Assembly (NCBI GenBank): GCA_963575645.1
Contig: OY754466.1
Coordinates: 10,270,001-10,334,000, forward strand
Source of the DNA: Xanthostigma xanthostigma
Lineage: Eukaryota > Arthropoda > Insecta > Raphidioptera > Raphidiidae
Length of the DNA stretch: 64,000 nucleotides
Direction of reading: 5' to 3'
Shown: positions 22,443-34,010 of the stretch, one piece after another
Layout of the letters: every line of letters begins with the position of its first letter
Position numbering within the stretch: the stretch's first letter is position 1
The notes under the pieces: model-generated
What the model saw: the letters and a program-made list of their open reading frames with translations, nothing else
What the model was told of the DNA's origin: nothing
The model's database searches: none
Made by a program: the position numbers and the translations under genes

Positions 22443-23600
22443 AACGCGCAATTGTTGAATAAAATTATGGGCGCAACTTGTAGGCTAAGTCATGACCTGT
22501 CAGCACGATGAATGACTTAGACTACTAGTTACGCCAATAACTATTACCGCATTTGCCGAATTGAGTTTTTCGTTACATAGAAATTCGCTACACGGTACCT
22601 CGCTACTTTTAAACGATATATTTGGTTGGCTGGCAGTACCGAGTTAATAACCGACTAATATTGTGTTTGTGCTTTTATGGAAAAGCTACATAAACGCATT
22701 TTATTAATGTAATTGTAAAATTATTTTGTTCATTATTATTATTATTATTTTGTTGTGACGGTTAATACATCGTGTAGAAAACAAGGCTTGTGGTTTTGAA
22801 AATGTCTCAGTACAAAGATGGGTTTAAAGTAGTGAGCATTAGCTTTTCAATGAATTTAGAACATCAAAGCACACTATATCTCAAAAAGATCAACGTTATG
22901 GAACAAATTATTATCAAAATTCTCTCTATTAATTAGCATATTAAATGTAGTGAAATAACTGCGTATATATGTAGGCAAAATTTAAAAATATTACTGTACA
23001 CAATCTTATTACAGTAATTTTAAAACAAATAAATTATTTTTACTTAATTAATTTTATGATACGTACGTTTTTCGTAATGTTTGCTTTGTTGAAGTATTAT
23101 ACTTATTTTCTAGCGTTATGAAAAACGATAAGAGTGAATTTTTACGATGTAAGATCAAAATTAACCATATGAAGTAGCTCGCTAAACCATTTTGTTAAAT
23201 TCAAATCTTTGATTAATGTCTGAATAGAACCCTTCAAATAAAAATAAATTGTCAACCAATTTTATTCATTTTGTTAAATGTTTACCAAGTAGGTACCTAC
23301 AGTTAAAAATTCTATAGGTTAAACAAATTATCTATACTAATCTTATAATGCTGAAGAGTTAATAATATATTTTACATAATATAATATGGTATGGTTGTCC
23401 GGTGTCTGTTTATACAGTAATGGATTACAAAATCTACATACTGTGAGAGTAGTTTTTTCAATGAATTATACTGACGTTAGCTCAATTAATTTAAATAAAT
23501 AAAATCGTAACTCAATCTGTAATTGAACAATTTTAAAGATTCCTAGAGCGAATTTTCAGTTTTCATCACTTTTTTCTGTTTATATTTTTTGGTACTTATC
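22443..23600. other. Gene-free stretch with ATT microsatellite and repeat scraps
   Basis: An (ATT)n run lies at about 22733-22752. A family K fragment (about 23200-23268, CTTTGATTAATGTCTGAATAG then AATAAATTGTC) and a 5' scrap of Helitron family C (about 23330-23352) are present. No exon seen. Confidence 0.5.
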
Positions 23601-23601
23601 T

Positions 23602-23946
23602 TCTACCTGTACTAATATATAAAGCTGAAGAGTTTGTTTGTTTGGTTGAACGCTCTAATCTTAGGAATTACTGGTTCGAATTGAAAAAACAAAATTTTGT
23701 TGGATAGTCCATTTATCGAGGAAGGCTATAGGCTATATATCACGCTACGACCAATAGGAACGGAGCATCAATGAAAAATGTAACTCAAAATTTGTACGTC
23801 CGACAAAAACTTTTGAACGGTAACTCTGATCGTCATGAAATTTGGAAACAACATTCATCTCAGTAAACTAAGATGAAAGTGCGTACTCATGTCCCTCACC
23901 CCCATTCGTTCTTTTGCACTCGGGTGAAACCGGGCGGGACCGCTAG
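23602..23946 (+). mobile_element. Helitron-like family C, short form, copy 3
   Basis: It carries TACTAATATATAAAGCTGAA near the 5' end and ends GGGACCGCTAG next to a T. Same body as 6951-7306. Non-coding. Confidence 0.72.
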
Positions 23947-24199
23947 TAGATATATACCTATAGGTCCAAAAATAATTAAAATCTTGCCCGATAATTTCAA
24001 AGAGACCTTTAATAAAACTAATTTAAATAATTGGGTAAAATTTAATTACAATTCTATAAAAGAAGCGATTGAAAATCTATAGTGTTATAAATAAGAATAA
24101 TAATGATTAACTTTTTTACTTCATTTTACAGTTTCGCACTTAATTTAAATGTCTTGTTTCTTACAGACAAGTTATTTTAACAACTTAGGTAAGAATTCA

Positions 24200-24306
24200 A
24201 ATGAATAAAATTGTCGACCAATTTTTCTCAGACCATATATATTGACAAAAAATAATAAAAATACAAATCAATATAACACAGGATGACGTTAATCAAAGAT
24301 TTAGGT
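24200..24306. repeat. Family K fragment
   Basis: It contains AATAAAATTGTCGACCAATT followed by TCAGACCATATATATTGAC and then GACGTTAATCAAAGATTTAG, joining both family ends. Related copies are near 13383, 23200, 45626 and 58327. Confidence 0.65.
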
Positions 24307-24868
24307 AAGAATTGTTTAGGTACAATATATAATGAGGTAATGTGTTATAAATTTATGCTTTTCGTGTATTTTAATACTTTTGTAAAGTTAAAGCTATATT
24401 TCTCTATACGTATTTCTAGGTTAGGGTATGACATTTATCAACCAATGAATGCGACCAATAATTATTAGCTCATAGATATGGCATACAAGCACTACGAAAC
24501 CCTATCACGTGTGTGCCCAGCGCGCGCTTGGTCGATTTTTTTTTGTTTGCAATGAAATGTCGTTCTGAGGTGAATCTCTTCCTCTTAGCCTTAATCCCGG
24601 AACTGTTTATCATTTCTATTCATATAGTTTGTACATTTATAATGTTATTATAGTGACTTTAGTTGTTAGTTAAATGGCTTTCATTTACTAACGGGATACT
24701 AATTGATATCAGAACGATAAAATACATTAATGTTAATAATATCGTGTTGTGCATCGTTATATAATAATATATATATTAACACATCAGTCTGTACATTACG
24801 TTTATATACTAATTAATACCATGCGTTCTGTAAAATTTAAATTTTGTTTCTGAATCCATTAGGATATG

Positions 24869-25360
24869 CCGCACAAACTTAATGGGATTTGGTTCTCGTT
24901 TAAATTGATCGAAAATGGTTTTATTTTATAGTTTAAAGGTCACTTAAGAAAAAGTGTCCATGTGCGCATAGACTGAAAACCAATAGATTTTTAGTTACAG
25001 ATATGTTTAACGAGATTTTAGATACAGGGATATCCATTGAATTCACAAACATGTTCCATGTTCAACTTTTGTGCTTTTTCATTTTAGAAATAGAAAAATA
25101 GTCGAAAACTAGGTAATATTGGAAGGTATCACCCTGTATAAAATAATAATATCATATTCGGATTCAGCGCACTCGAAAACATATTTCTTGGGAATTCAAT
25201 GGATATCCCTATATCTAAAATCTCGCTAAACCTATCTGTAGCTAAAAATCTATTGGTTTTTAGGCCCATGGATACTTTTTTTAGCGACCTTTAAACTATA
25301 TAAAAGAAAACAATTTTCGATCAATTTAACTGAGAACCAAATCCCATAAGGTTTGTGCGG
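24869..25360. mobile_element. Long-TIR element Q
   Basis: Arms of about 185 bp begin CCGCACAAACTTAATGGGAT and end with the complement GGTTTGTGCGG. Arm identity is moderate (TTCAATGGATATCCC-type words on both sides). The core of about 120 bp is non-coding. No convincing target duplication. Confidence 0.7.
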
Positions 25361-25391
25361 GGTCCTTTTCCGTTTTTACCTATAATATAAC

Positions 25392-25678
25392 CAAAGTTCC
25401 CTCTAACCTGTGCGGCTGCGCAGTAATTTTTCTACAGTTGCGCTACCGTTTTTTAATTCTGGGCACAATGGGCTTGTTAAACATTTTTTTTAATTATTTA
25501 TTTTTGTTTATTTTTTTATTAAAATGGTAAAAATGCTGTGTTTTTTGTGCGTTATTAAAATGGAATAAATGTAATTTTCAAGAGTATTTATTAAAAACAA
25601 TTTGGCTTCAAACACAGGTACACCCCCCACGTGCATGATCCCATGTGCTTTTGTACCGCGCAATTAGAGAGAACGTTG
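25392..25678. mobile_element. hAT-like MITE
   Basis: The ends CAAAGTTCCCTCTAACCTG and TTAGAGAGAACGTTG resemble the CAAnGTTCTCTCTAA ends of some hAT elements. The 8-bp flanks AATATAAC and CTTATAAC match at six positions, consistent with an eroded target duplication. Confidence 0.6.
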
Positions 25679-25689
25679 CTTATAACATC

Positions 25690-26381
25690 GTTTAAAAAAA
25701 AATTATATAGTTTAAAAAAACTAAAAAAATATATATATATATGCTGTAACGTTGCATTTTATGTAATAACAGTATAGTTGTCCTGCGCCTGCGCCGATTT
25801 CCCTTAAAAACAATAGGGTTCTTCATATTTTCATATCTAACTTCCTCCCAAAATGTGCTTTCAATCCGCTCATCCGTTTGACCTGTATCACAGACAAACA
25901 GACGCACAGACTTTGTCCAAAAATATGTTTTTAAAGTGAAACTTTTATTCTATCGCCCCGAATTTTTCTGGCCGTCTGTTTCATGTCGCATTACAGGCGG
26001 CCGCGGAGTAAGGATAAAGTGAAAGGCGCTCGGAGTAGGCGCTCGGTAGAGCAGCCAGGGCAATATGGCGGCGCCCATGGTTAGCATCAGCTGACCGTGT
26101 AGTATGTATAACACATAGTCAGTCTGTCATGCGGGCAAGTGCTGTACAGTGTTTACATGTTTTTATTCGTGTATTCTTGTGAATATTGTTGTTTGTAGTT
26201 AATCGTGATGGATAAGTGTCTACAATCCATCGCCTACAATCCAATAAAAGTTTCACTTGCGTCGTGTTTTTTTTCTGTATACGCGGGAGACCTCAAAACG
26301 AAAAAATATTGTACAATTTTTAAAAATGAATTTAGACCTAAAATATTCACATTCCCTACTTGTGGTGTTGGTATAATGTGT
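25690..26381 (-). repeat. Family A copy 3, split by an insertion
   Basis: The left part (25690-25935) and right part (about 26258-26381) together make one family A copy in the minus orientation. Between them lies a separate inverted-repeat element at 25936-26257. Comparison with 5610-5932 shows continuity across the gap (AAAATATGTTTTT resuming before GACCTCAAAACG). Confidence 0.72.
25936..26257. mobile_element. TIR element S inserted in a family A repeat
   Basis: The inverted ends AGTGAAACTTTTATT and AATAAAAGTTTCACT enclose about 320 bp that is GC-richer than the surroundings (CAGGCGGCCGCGGAG, AATATGGCGGCGCCCATGG). The interrupted repeat defines the insertion boundaries. No coding frame of note. 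Confidence 0.72.
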
Positions 26382-26749
26382 CGTTTATAAACTCAATCTA
26401 AGTAGTATCTTTTTAGAACACGGTGTACATTTAGAAGGATGCGCGTGCAGAGAGAGGTACCTTCCATTAGAGAAGTATAGCTGCCTACATACTCGAGTGC
26501 TCTTCATACGTATTACGTGTGTTATGATGTAATAGGGAGACAAATGACGATATAAACTCAACCGCCATATTATTTATGTGCTACATAATCCTAGCTCGGC
26601 CACTGATTTGCATACCATTTATATTGTCTACTGCAAACTCTAAATAACGTGGAATTTGTACTGGGATGATTCAATTTAAGATCATGATTGATGATCCGCC
26701 AATCAAAAGCATAGAAGTGGCCATGCTGTTAGACGGAAGCATTTTTTTG

Positions 26750-27375
26750 AAGTAAAACTTCTTTACGCACGCTTGACTTGGGGAGTGAAGAGTGAAGAGA
26801 GATTTACGGAAGTGTGATCGGGCGAGGCGAACGGAAGTTGAGAGGGAGATATAAGTTAGTGAAGATAGAAAGAGGATGACAAATACTTCACTGGCTAGTG
26901 GCGCCATCAGGTGGCCGAAACAAATATTTCACTGGCTAGCGGCGCCATCATGCGGCCGAAACAAATACTTCACTGGTTAGTGACGCTATCAGGTGGCCGA
27001 AAATATAAGCAGTAGTAACAACAGAATGACACATACTTTACTTGCCAGTGGCGCTATCGGGTGACTGAAAAAAGTTTTGTAAACCTTGCAGAGCTAAATA
27101 ATATTTCATAAAGATTTTCGCTTAAAATCCAACGAGAGCTAAGTAATTGCAATGTATTACTTTTGTTTTCATTATCTTTATGTTTATATTTTTTTCTTCT
27201 TACATTAGACTGTTCATTTCGCTCTTGAACAATTTTATAAATTAATATTTTGTTCAAAACATTAAATATTCTACGTTTAAAGTGAATAAAATTGTAAAAT
27301 CATTTTAAAGTTCATATTTTGTGAATTTTCGGGTGAATAATAACAAATTATGGCAGGAAGAAGTTTTACTTCAGT
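26750..27375. mobile_element. Family T element with GAAGTAAAACTTC ends
   Basis: The ends GAAGTAAAACTTCTT and AAGAAGTTTTACTTC enclose a tandem array (see 26880-27070). A related inverted segment lies at about 35860-36085 (CATGACTGAAGTAAAACTTC, GGCCACCTGATGGCGCC). Confidence 0.55.
26880..27070. repeat. 41-bp tandem repeat, three full units plus one displaced unit
   Basis: Units at 26880-26920, 26921-26961 and 26962-27002 are exactly 41 bp. Each carries ACTTCACTGG, GGCGCCATCA or a variant, and GGCCGAAA. A fourth, diverged unit follows after a spacer of about 29 bp, at about 27032-27070. Confidence 0.85.
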
Positions 27376-27501
27376 CGTGTGGTCTAGAGCACACTCGTTT
27401 TTTTTTTAATAATGAAGACGTCAAACATATTGATTTTGAATTAAAGTCATGCAGATTATTTTATTTATAATTTTATAACACAAATTTATTGTAGAACAAT
27501 A

Positions 27502-27918
27502 CAGGTGACCGTATTCCTCTCGGAAAAAGAAACTATATGACTAATTTAGAATGATTTAACCTTATTATTTGGGGGTCGGAAATCTGTCATTTTTTATGAT
27601 AATGACATTTCTGTGAAGAATTTTTTTTTTGTTTAATGTTAGTTTTAACACACAACATAAAAGCTAACAGTGGTTTTCAGCTTTAGGTAGGCTGGCCAAT
27701 TAGTAAGCTCTCAGATCATGGGAAAAATTCAGGCCAAAAAGTGAGAATATTTTTTGTTTAATTTTTAATCCCAAAATTCGGATTTAAAAAAAAATAGAAA
27801 TAGGTTTTCTCGAAAATGACGCATTTCCGACCCTGAAGTGATAGTCTATGTTAATTCATTCTAAATTAGTCATAGTTTCTTCTCCCGAGAGGAATACGAG
27901 TAATTACCCGTCACCCTG
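27502..27918. mobile_element. TA-flanked inverted-repeat MITE (family U)
   Basis: The ends CAGGTGACC and GTCACCCTG are flanked by TA. The arms share GTATTCCTCTCGG and ACTAATTTAGAATGA. The interior is non-coding. A (GT)n microsatellite (about 27926-27947) abuts the right end. Confidence 0.7.
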
Positions 27919-28041
27919 TATATAAGTGTGTGTGTGTGTGTGTGTGTCAGCTCCGACGCACGACTGGAGTTTACTCCTTAGATACGCTGTGTAATATATT
28001 CCAGCTCATTCTTTCGCATGTAAAATCCTACAGATATATAT

Positions 28042-28110
28042 GTTTGTCTCTTTTGAAGCGGACGAGCGTAACGCCACACTTGAAGCGGTGGAGCGTAACG
28101 CCTCACCACT
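28042..28110. repeat. Two-unit short tandem repeat
   Basis: TTGAAGCGGACGAGCGTAAC and its variant TTGAAGCGGTGGAGCGTAAC are repeated about 30 bp apart, each followed by GCC and a C/A-rich tail. Confidence 0.7.
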
Positions 28111-28874
28111 TGATTTGACTACTCATAAAATGTTTGTACCGGGCCTTATAACTCAAAATCGTTTCTTAATTAGGAGTAAACTCCAAAAATGAGATCATCG
28201 ACCGCCAAATTCTTAGTACAGGTCAACTTTATTTTTTTAACATTTTTCAAATAGACGTGCAAACAATTATATTTGACGAGATCTCACGTTAATCTACGCT
28301 TGCTGTTTGCGAAACACTCGCATTATAACAGCAGCGTTATAAGCGCTGGTCGGCCATTATAATGTATAATATTATAATCTATGCCTACACGATGTATTAA
28401 ACCAGGTAGGTAGGCTACCTATCCACAGGTTGGGTCACCTCGCAAAGCTGATTGCCTGATACAATCTACATACTCTGCGCCACGTATATGAAAGTTTTCA
28501 AAGGAACGTTTTGTAATTAATTAATTATTTTTTACGAAGCGTTAACGTAAAAATTTGTTACATGAATTTAAATGGAATTTCAGCTGAAAATATTTAATTT
28601 CAATAAAATATTTTTTTCATCGCACAGATGTTACTGCAGTTTATGTATTGTAGAATTTTATTTGGTCGGCTAAAGTTGGCAACACGTATAAAAATATTAT
28701 GAAAAAATCGCAAATGCCTATGTGGTCAAGAATATTAGATTTATTTTAATAAATTATTTTCGTAGTCTTGAATGTTAGGGAGCCCCTACTGTCTGGGGGC
28801 CCGGGGGTCTGGTCGGGTCACATCTAAAGACGATCCTGATTTAAACAGCATTACATCAGAAAATCGATAGGTAT
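28111..28874. other. Gene-free stretch
   Basis: AT-rich DNA with a GC-rich patch near 28785-28820 (GGGGGCCCGGGGGTCTGG). No exon or complete element recognised. Confidence 0.45.
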
Positions 28875-28882
28875 ATCATAAT

Positions 28883-29411
28883 TAATGATGTGCCGGATCG
28901 TTAAAAATGTATATCCGCGGATACGGATCTGAATACGGATTTTTGGTTTCAAGATCCGCGGATACGGATACGGATCTTAACTTTCTTAAAGTACGCGGCG
29001 GTAAATATTGCACATCGACCTTTGGAAAGAGACGATCTGTTATGAGAAAAAGTTATTGACCTCTTTAAGAGTTAACTCTCATTACAGATTGTCTCTCTAC
29101 AAAGATCGATGTGCAATATCTCATTATAAAGATAGTCTTTTATTAGTACCTTTGAGTTATTTACTATTGGTATGGTACTCACTACGATAAATGTTTGCAA
29201 TATAAAGGTGCCAATTACCTACGATTTCAAAAAATAAAAAATAATCTGAATGGAATTTTACGGTTTTTCATTATTACCTAATCACCTATAAATATAAAAT
29301 TTCATCTATGAATTGAAAATTAATAAGGTAAAAGATCCGCCAAAAACTAACGGATACGGATCTCTCTTCTCCCTCGGATATCCGCGGATATGGATATCCG
29401 GCACATCACTA
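28883..29411. mobile_element. hAT-type MITE with ATCCGCGGATA subterminal repeats
   Basis: The ends TAATGATGTGCCGGAT and ATCCGGCACATCACTA are flanked by 8-bp near-duplicates ATCATAAT (28875-28882) and ATCACAAT (29412-29419). Both subterminal regions are packed with ATCCGCGGATA and GGATACGGAT. The core (about 29007-29124) is itself a hairpin with 40-bp arms (TTGCACATCGACCTTTGG outer end). Confidence 0.85.
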
Positions 29412-29430
29412 ATCACAATACGTTTTTAAA

Positions 29431-29507
29431 AAAATAATATGGTGGGAGTGCAGATTTGATGAATTCATCATATGTATACCCGTACTTCCACCATGTTATT
29501 TTTATAT
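29431..29507. repeat. Short hairpin
   Basis: AAATAATATGGTGGGAGT pairs with ACTTCCACCATGTTATTT around a centre containing ATGAATTCAT. Confidence 0.7.
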
Positions 29508-30077
29508 TATTATGTAGTATGAAAAGTGACATCTTTGATATCTCAAATAGTATATTCGATATTTATTTAAAAATGCGTTTCAAGAAACATAATTAATTAA
29601 AATTAATTACTTTTCGTTAATTAAATTGTTTCAACTTGTTGCGAAAAGAGCATAGCTTAAAATTTTGTCTACTGAGTGAACCTGTGTATTGCAAAGAAAC
29701 ATAGTTAACGATTTTTTTTAAATTAATGACTTTATTATTTACCTAGATAACCAATATGCACAACATGAACAGTGAACACATACTGAATAACAATTATTTT
29801 TTAATAAATTTTCAGTTATTTTGCATATGCAACAGATGGTAGTGCAATATCAAACATCTGTTTTCAAACCATTACTTTATTAGGGCATTATTACATAGTT
29901 CCTAAATATTAAATCTAATACTAATAGTTTATAAAACTCGTTTAATAACGGGCGCTAAAGTGAAAGTTTTTTTGATTTTATTTTATCTATAGCTACAGAT
30001 AAATAAAACTGAAATAGCGTAGAAAATTTTCACAGCATATCTAAATTTAAAAATGTCATTTTAACTTATTTGTTATT

Positions 30078-30382
30078 GTGGCCTGGGGTCATAGTGTCTC
30101 TTTTGATAGCGTTTTCATCAACCAAAAGGCTATAGTGCGTGCCATGTTCAATTTAAATAGTAGACAATCAAGTAGGGGCATCTTTCCGCGAGAAAAGATT
30201 ATGACAGCTCCATGTATCTTTCTCTTTTGCTTGTTGCTTTTCGCTCATAAAAATATTGCAAGATATGCCTTGATGGAGGATGGGCATGGTCATAATACTC
30301 GAGGTAAAAAAGCGATAAAACTACCGTTGGCAATAAAAGACATTTATAAGTATTGTCCAGAAAATTATATATTTATAATAAA
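30078..30382 (+). pseudogene. Non-LTR reverse transcriptase C-terminal relic
   Basis: The frame runs through VIVAWGHSVSFDSVFINQKA, IVRAMFNLNSRQSSRGIF, KIMTAPCIFLFCLLLFAHK and HGHNTRGKKAIKLPLA. This is the order QK.A.RA.F, ILT.PS.Y, HN.NTR seen after the catalytic region in CR1- and Jockey-type LINE polymerases. Catalytic motifs are absent. The 3' side is cut off by the Helitron whose CTAG end lies at 30383. It is unrelated to the intact LINE at 18-22 kb. Confidence 0.7.
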
Positions 30383-31169
30383 CTAGCGGTCCCGTCCGAT
30401 TTCACCCGGGTGCAAAAGAACGAATGAGGAAGGGAGGGACATGAGTACGCACATTCATCTTAGTTTACCGAGATGAATGTTAGGTCCAAATTTTTTGCAG
30501 TTTTCGGCAGTTACCTGCTTTATTACTTATTTTAAACTCAAATATTTTTTTAAGTAATAATTATTTATTTTAAATCAATAATTTTTTTTATAATATTTTA
30601 AATCAATAATTACTGTATAATTAATAAAATATAATAAATATTTAATTGAAAACACCGTAGGAAAATTATTTTTATATATAGGTACCTACTGTAATAGTTT
30701 TCAAATGAGCTATTATTTAGATTTATTTAATTTTAATTAGTCGTAAATAAAAACTAAAATAAATTTAAAGCCTTAGAAGAAAGCAATGTAGAAAATAAAA
30801 AAAAAAACATTAAAAACATACGCGTCCAAGGTGGGGCTCGAACCCACGATCCTGAGATTAAGAGTCGCGCGCTCTACCGACTGAGCTAACTGAGCTTCTG
30901 TACGTGCTGCACTAATATTGGGATATTCAGTTAGGGCATTTCACCTGAATATATAAGTACTACATGGTGAAAAATTTTGACTGACATTCTGCAACATTTT
31001 TCATTGATTTTCCGCTCCTATTAGTCGTAGCGTGATATTATATAGCTTATAGCCTTCCTCGATAAATGGGCTATCCAACAAAAATTTTTTTTTTCAATCT
31101 CGAACCAGTAGTTCCTGAGATTAGCGTGTTCAAACAAACAAACTGTTCTGCTTTATATATTAGTATAGA
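30383..31169 (-). mobile_element. Helitron-like family C, long form with tRNA-like module, copy 4
   Basis: On the minus strand it starts TCTATACTAATATATAAAGC and ends CTAG next to a T. It has the same layout as 15046-15777, including the tRNA-Lys-like part and A/T-rich filler. It inserted into, or just after, a reverse-transcriptase relic. Confidence 0.74.
30822..30896 (-). tRNA. tRNA-Lys(CTT)-like module with intact A and B boxes
   Basis: On the minus strand: A box TAGCTCAGTCGG, D stem GCTC/GAGC, anticodon loop CTCTTAA, and a good T arm (GTGGG TTCGAGC CCCAC) with B box GGTTCGAGCCC. The acceptor stem pairs at only about four or five of seven positions and the anticodon stem is broken. A functional tRNA is therefore unlikely, but RNA polymerase III initiation is plausible. 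Confidence 0.65.
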
Positions 31170-31927
31170 TATAGATTACCTGAAAGGCTGAAAAACAATA
31201 CCTTTTCACTTTTTAGGGAAAAAATGTAAACATTTTTCAGTAGAACGGGCCTTTTATAGTATTAATGAAGTTTTATGTTGCTGATAGCTTTATAATTTTA
31301 TCTTGTATTTCGTTGACGTGTCAAATAGATGTATGTCTCAACTGACCAAATAAATATCTATCTATATAATAGTTGATAAAATAAATAAGCATTTAAGGAA
31401 AAAGTAGAACAAATTAAGTTGAAATTACTAGTGAATAGAAATCACCACTAAACGGTAAAGACATAAGGAAGGTATTTTAGAACCACGGCACAGCCAACTT
31501 CAGTAAAATTAACCTGCACTTGTTTCAGAATTTAATTACTCAGAACTTACAATTTCTGGCATTGCGTACCTTTTAAAGACCCTCTCTTCTTTGTTTTCCG
31601 TTTCTCATTTCAATCTTTCAAATTAGTAACATTTAAAATTATTGTAAAATAAAACGGATCTTTTATAATTAAATTTATATTCTCGAATCATTCATCGTCA
31701 GTAATTTGCTGCAATTAGGCTTCTACCAACTCGGTTTGTATCTTCGATCTATATTAATATTAAATTCTTGACTTCAGACGCCTGGAGTACAGAGTTAGTG
31801 AAAAGCTAGGAGTATAGATTATCGCAATAGTTCTCACCACTTTCTATACTGCAAAAAGTAAAAACTCAAAATTGAAAGAGAAACTTATCATTATAGTACG
31901 CATTATAGATCGCTGCTAAATTAAGGA
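31170..31927. other. Gene-free stretch
   Basis: AT-rich DNA. No exon, RNA gene or complete element recognised on either strand. Confidence 0.45.
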
Positions 31928-32149
31928 TACTGCACACGAGGCTGGATTTGCCGCTAGATTTGACTACTAATTTCATAGCGCTGATTTTATGAATTGTTTT
32001 TATGTGCTCGCTTTTCAATCTTGTTGTGTGAATAGATCTGGTGCGCGCGCAGTGACAGTTCAAATAAAAACACAGAGCAAAACGTGTCTGTTGTCTGACT
32101 TTGAGCAGAATGACGCCATGTTGATTTGTGGGCGTTTGTTCATATCGCC
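31928..32149 (+). mobile_element. Harbinger-like family J, copy 2 (3' truncated)
   Basis: It begins TGCACACGAGGCTGGATTTG and runs through AACACAGAGCAAAACGTG and GAGCAGAATGACGCC before switching abruptly to a SINE. It preserves the uninterrupted sequence CGTGTCTGTTGTCTG, which serves as the empty site for the insertion at 47939-48281. Confidence 0.75.
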
Positions 32150-32555
32150 CTCGTGAGCACTAAACTCGCGTTCGGAAGGTACCAGGTTCGAATCCCGGCG
32201 GGGGCAGATGTAGCTGGGACTTTTTCCTGCTGCCTCTTCCTGAGAACCGGTAATTACAGTACCGGCCAATTTGTTGAGGTTTTCTGTTTTCCCTCAATAA
32301 TTCCAGATAAATATCGAAATGGTTCCTTATTCAAGGCCATGGACGATTACCTGTCAAACTCCTATGCTCAAAATTTGCCCTCCTTATCCTAAAAAAAATC
32401 TTTCATTCGCCCATTGCTATTAATTAGTTGAAGTTGAAAAAATGTAGAAAATAACGGCAAATGTGATAGATGGAAAATAGTAATGGTGCGAATGGCGTCT
32501 GTTGTAACATAAAAGCGAGAAACGGACGTTAAACACATTATTATTATTAATACGT
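32150..32555 (+). mobile_element. tRNA-derived SINE (family W), copy 1
   Basis: The tRNA-like head is 5' truncated. The B-box region GGTTCGAATCCCGGC is intact. It is followed by a conserved body (CTTTTTCCTGCTGCCTCT, TTCCAGATAAATATCGA, CGATTACCTGTCAAACTCCT) and a short (ATT)n tail. The second copy at 57075-57508 has the complete head. The ATT tail suggests mobilisation by a LINE that does not need poly(A). Confidence 0.82.
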
Positions 32556-32936
32556 TACCTACTCAATTGCTTTACAGTAATCACATATTTTATAATATAG
32601 ATATAGAAAAAATTTATATTATTCAACACGCGTGAGTAATATATAATTTCGGGGCCCTGCTAAATTCTGGAGAAATAGGTAATAAATTACTTCATGTTGA
32701 CGCGTGGAGTGCAAATAATGAGCCGAAACTGTACGGTAATGTATTACTGTATAGTTTCTGGACTAATAGGAAGGCGGTAGCGATTTGTATATATGAAAAC
32801 AGCATATCGTAATTCAGCGAAAGTCAGGGCCGTCTTGTGTGCATCGAGGGCGGTGGGTACGTCAATCAATGAAGTGATTTATTATTTCTCCCTCTCTTAT
32901 CAGGGCGATTACATGTTACTCGTGCTAGCTGAATAA

Positions 32937-33073
32937 AGTATTATGTGCGACTATTGATCGAAGGAGAATATTCCACTCACGTGTTACTGCACTCGCTACG
33001 CTCGTGCGGCAAATTTCACGCTCATTGAATCTTCTCCTTCTCTCACTAGTCGCACAATATACTATTATTTTGA
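32937..33073. repeat. Inverted-repeat family X, copy 1
   Basis: Outer arms TATTATGTGCGACTA and TAGTCGCACAATATACTA flank CGCTACGCTCGTGCGGCAAA. A nearly identical segment lacking the left arm lies at 54738-54843. Confidence 0.7.
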
Positions 33074-33074
33074 C

Positions 33075-33851
33075 AGTTCAATGCAATAATTCGTATCTAA
33101 CGTAAACAGTGTACATTTATGTAAGTGGAGTAGTACCTGTATAAGAATGGAGATGTCACTGTGTTGACTATAGATTGAAAAGGAATTTATTTAATATTGT
33201 CACGTTTGGCTTGGTCAAGTTTTGAACTATTATTACATAATATATACTGCAACACTAGGACATATGTAGTGCGCCATACCACAACGTTGGTATACATGCA
33301 ATGTTTTGTTGCAAACCATGAACTAGTTTTGTTGGCACAGAAGGTCTGTTGTAGCATTCTATAGAAAGTAACTGGTTGCCGGTAGATGATGCTATTGTTA
33401 AAGTGTCCATTGTAAAACTTCTGATTTCAAGTTTATTGTTATAATACTACATGACATCCATACGCCGGATACTACGTCCATTCAGGCTTTGGTGTCGATA
33501 TTGAAAAACTAAGTTAAACTGACAATAAATTTTAGAAAAAGGATAGAGTCAATATTTAAACTTTTTCAAAGGGCTGTTCAGGTTATGTGCAACCATACGT
33601 TTTGCAAAGGAAACATTTTTTTTGGGAAAGTGCGTTGATTTTATGTTATTGAAACTTCGCTAACTCAATAATAAAGATTTGTTCATATGTATGATATCAA
33701 ATATTATACAAGTGTATCGCAGAATTGGGAACAGAAATCTGAAATAAATATTAAGAAACTTTTAACGGACTATTTAGTGGAGAAATGCCTTTATTGTAAT
33801 TCTTTTTAATTTTATATATTTATGACATTTTTATAATCTTCTTTATAGAGT
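33075..33851. other. Gene-free stretch
   Basis: AT-rich DNA without recognisable exons or complete mobile elements. Confidence 0.45.
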
Positions 33852-34010
33852 AAGATCCCAGAGCCGCCAGACACAACCTATTTTTAAATAAATGAAACCT
33901 TACGACAAATGTAGGTACAGGTACCAGGTGAGAAAGGTGAGTAAAAATAAGAGTCACTTAACTTAAATTTAAATGGCTGATATTTATAAGTACCTATATG
34001 TTTTGTAAAA

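Noticed and set aside
26880-27070. CRISPR-like regular array
   Set aside because: Units are contiguous without variable spacers, and the genome is eukaryotic.
30822-30896. Possible functional tRNA-Lys gene
   Set aside because: Acceptor and anticodon stems are broken and the same module recurs in another Helitron copy, so it is a repeat component.
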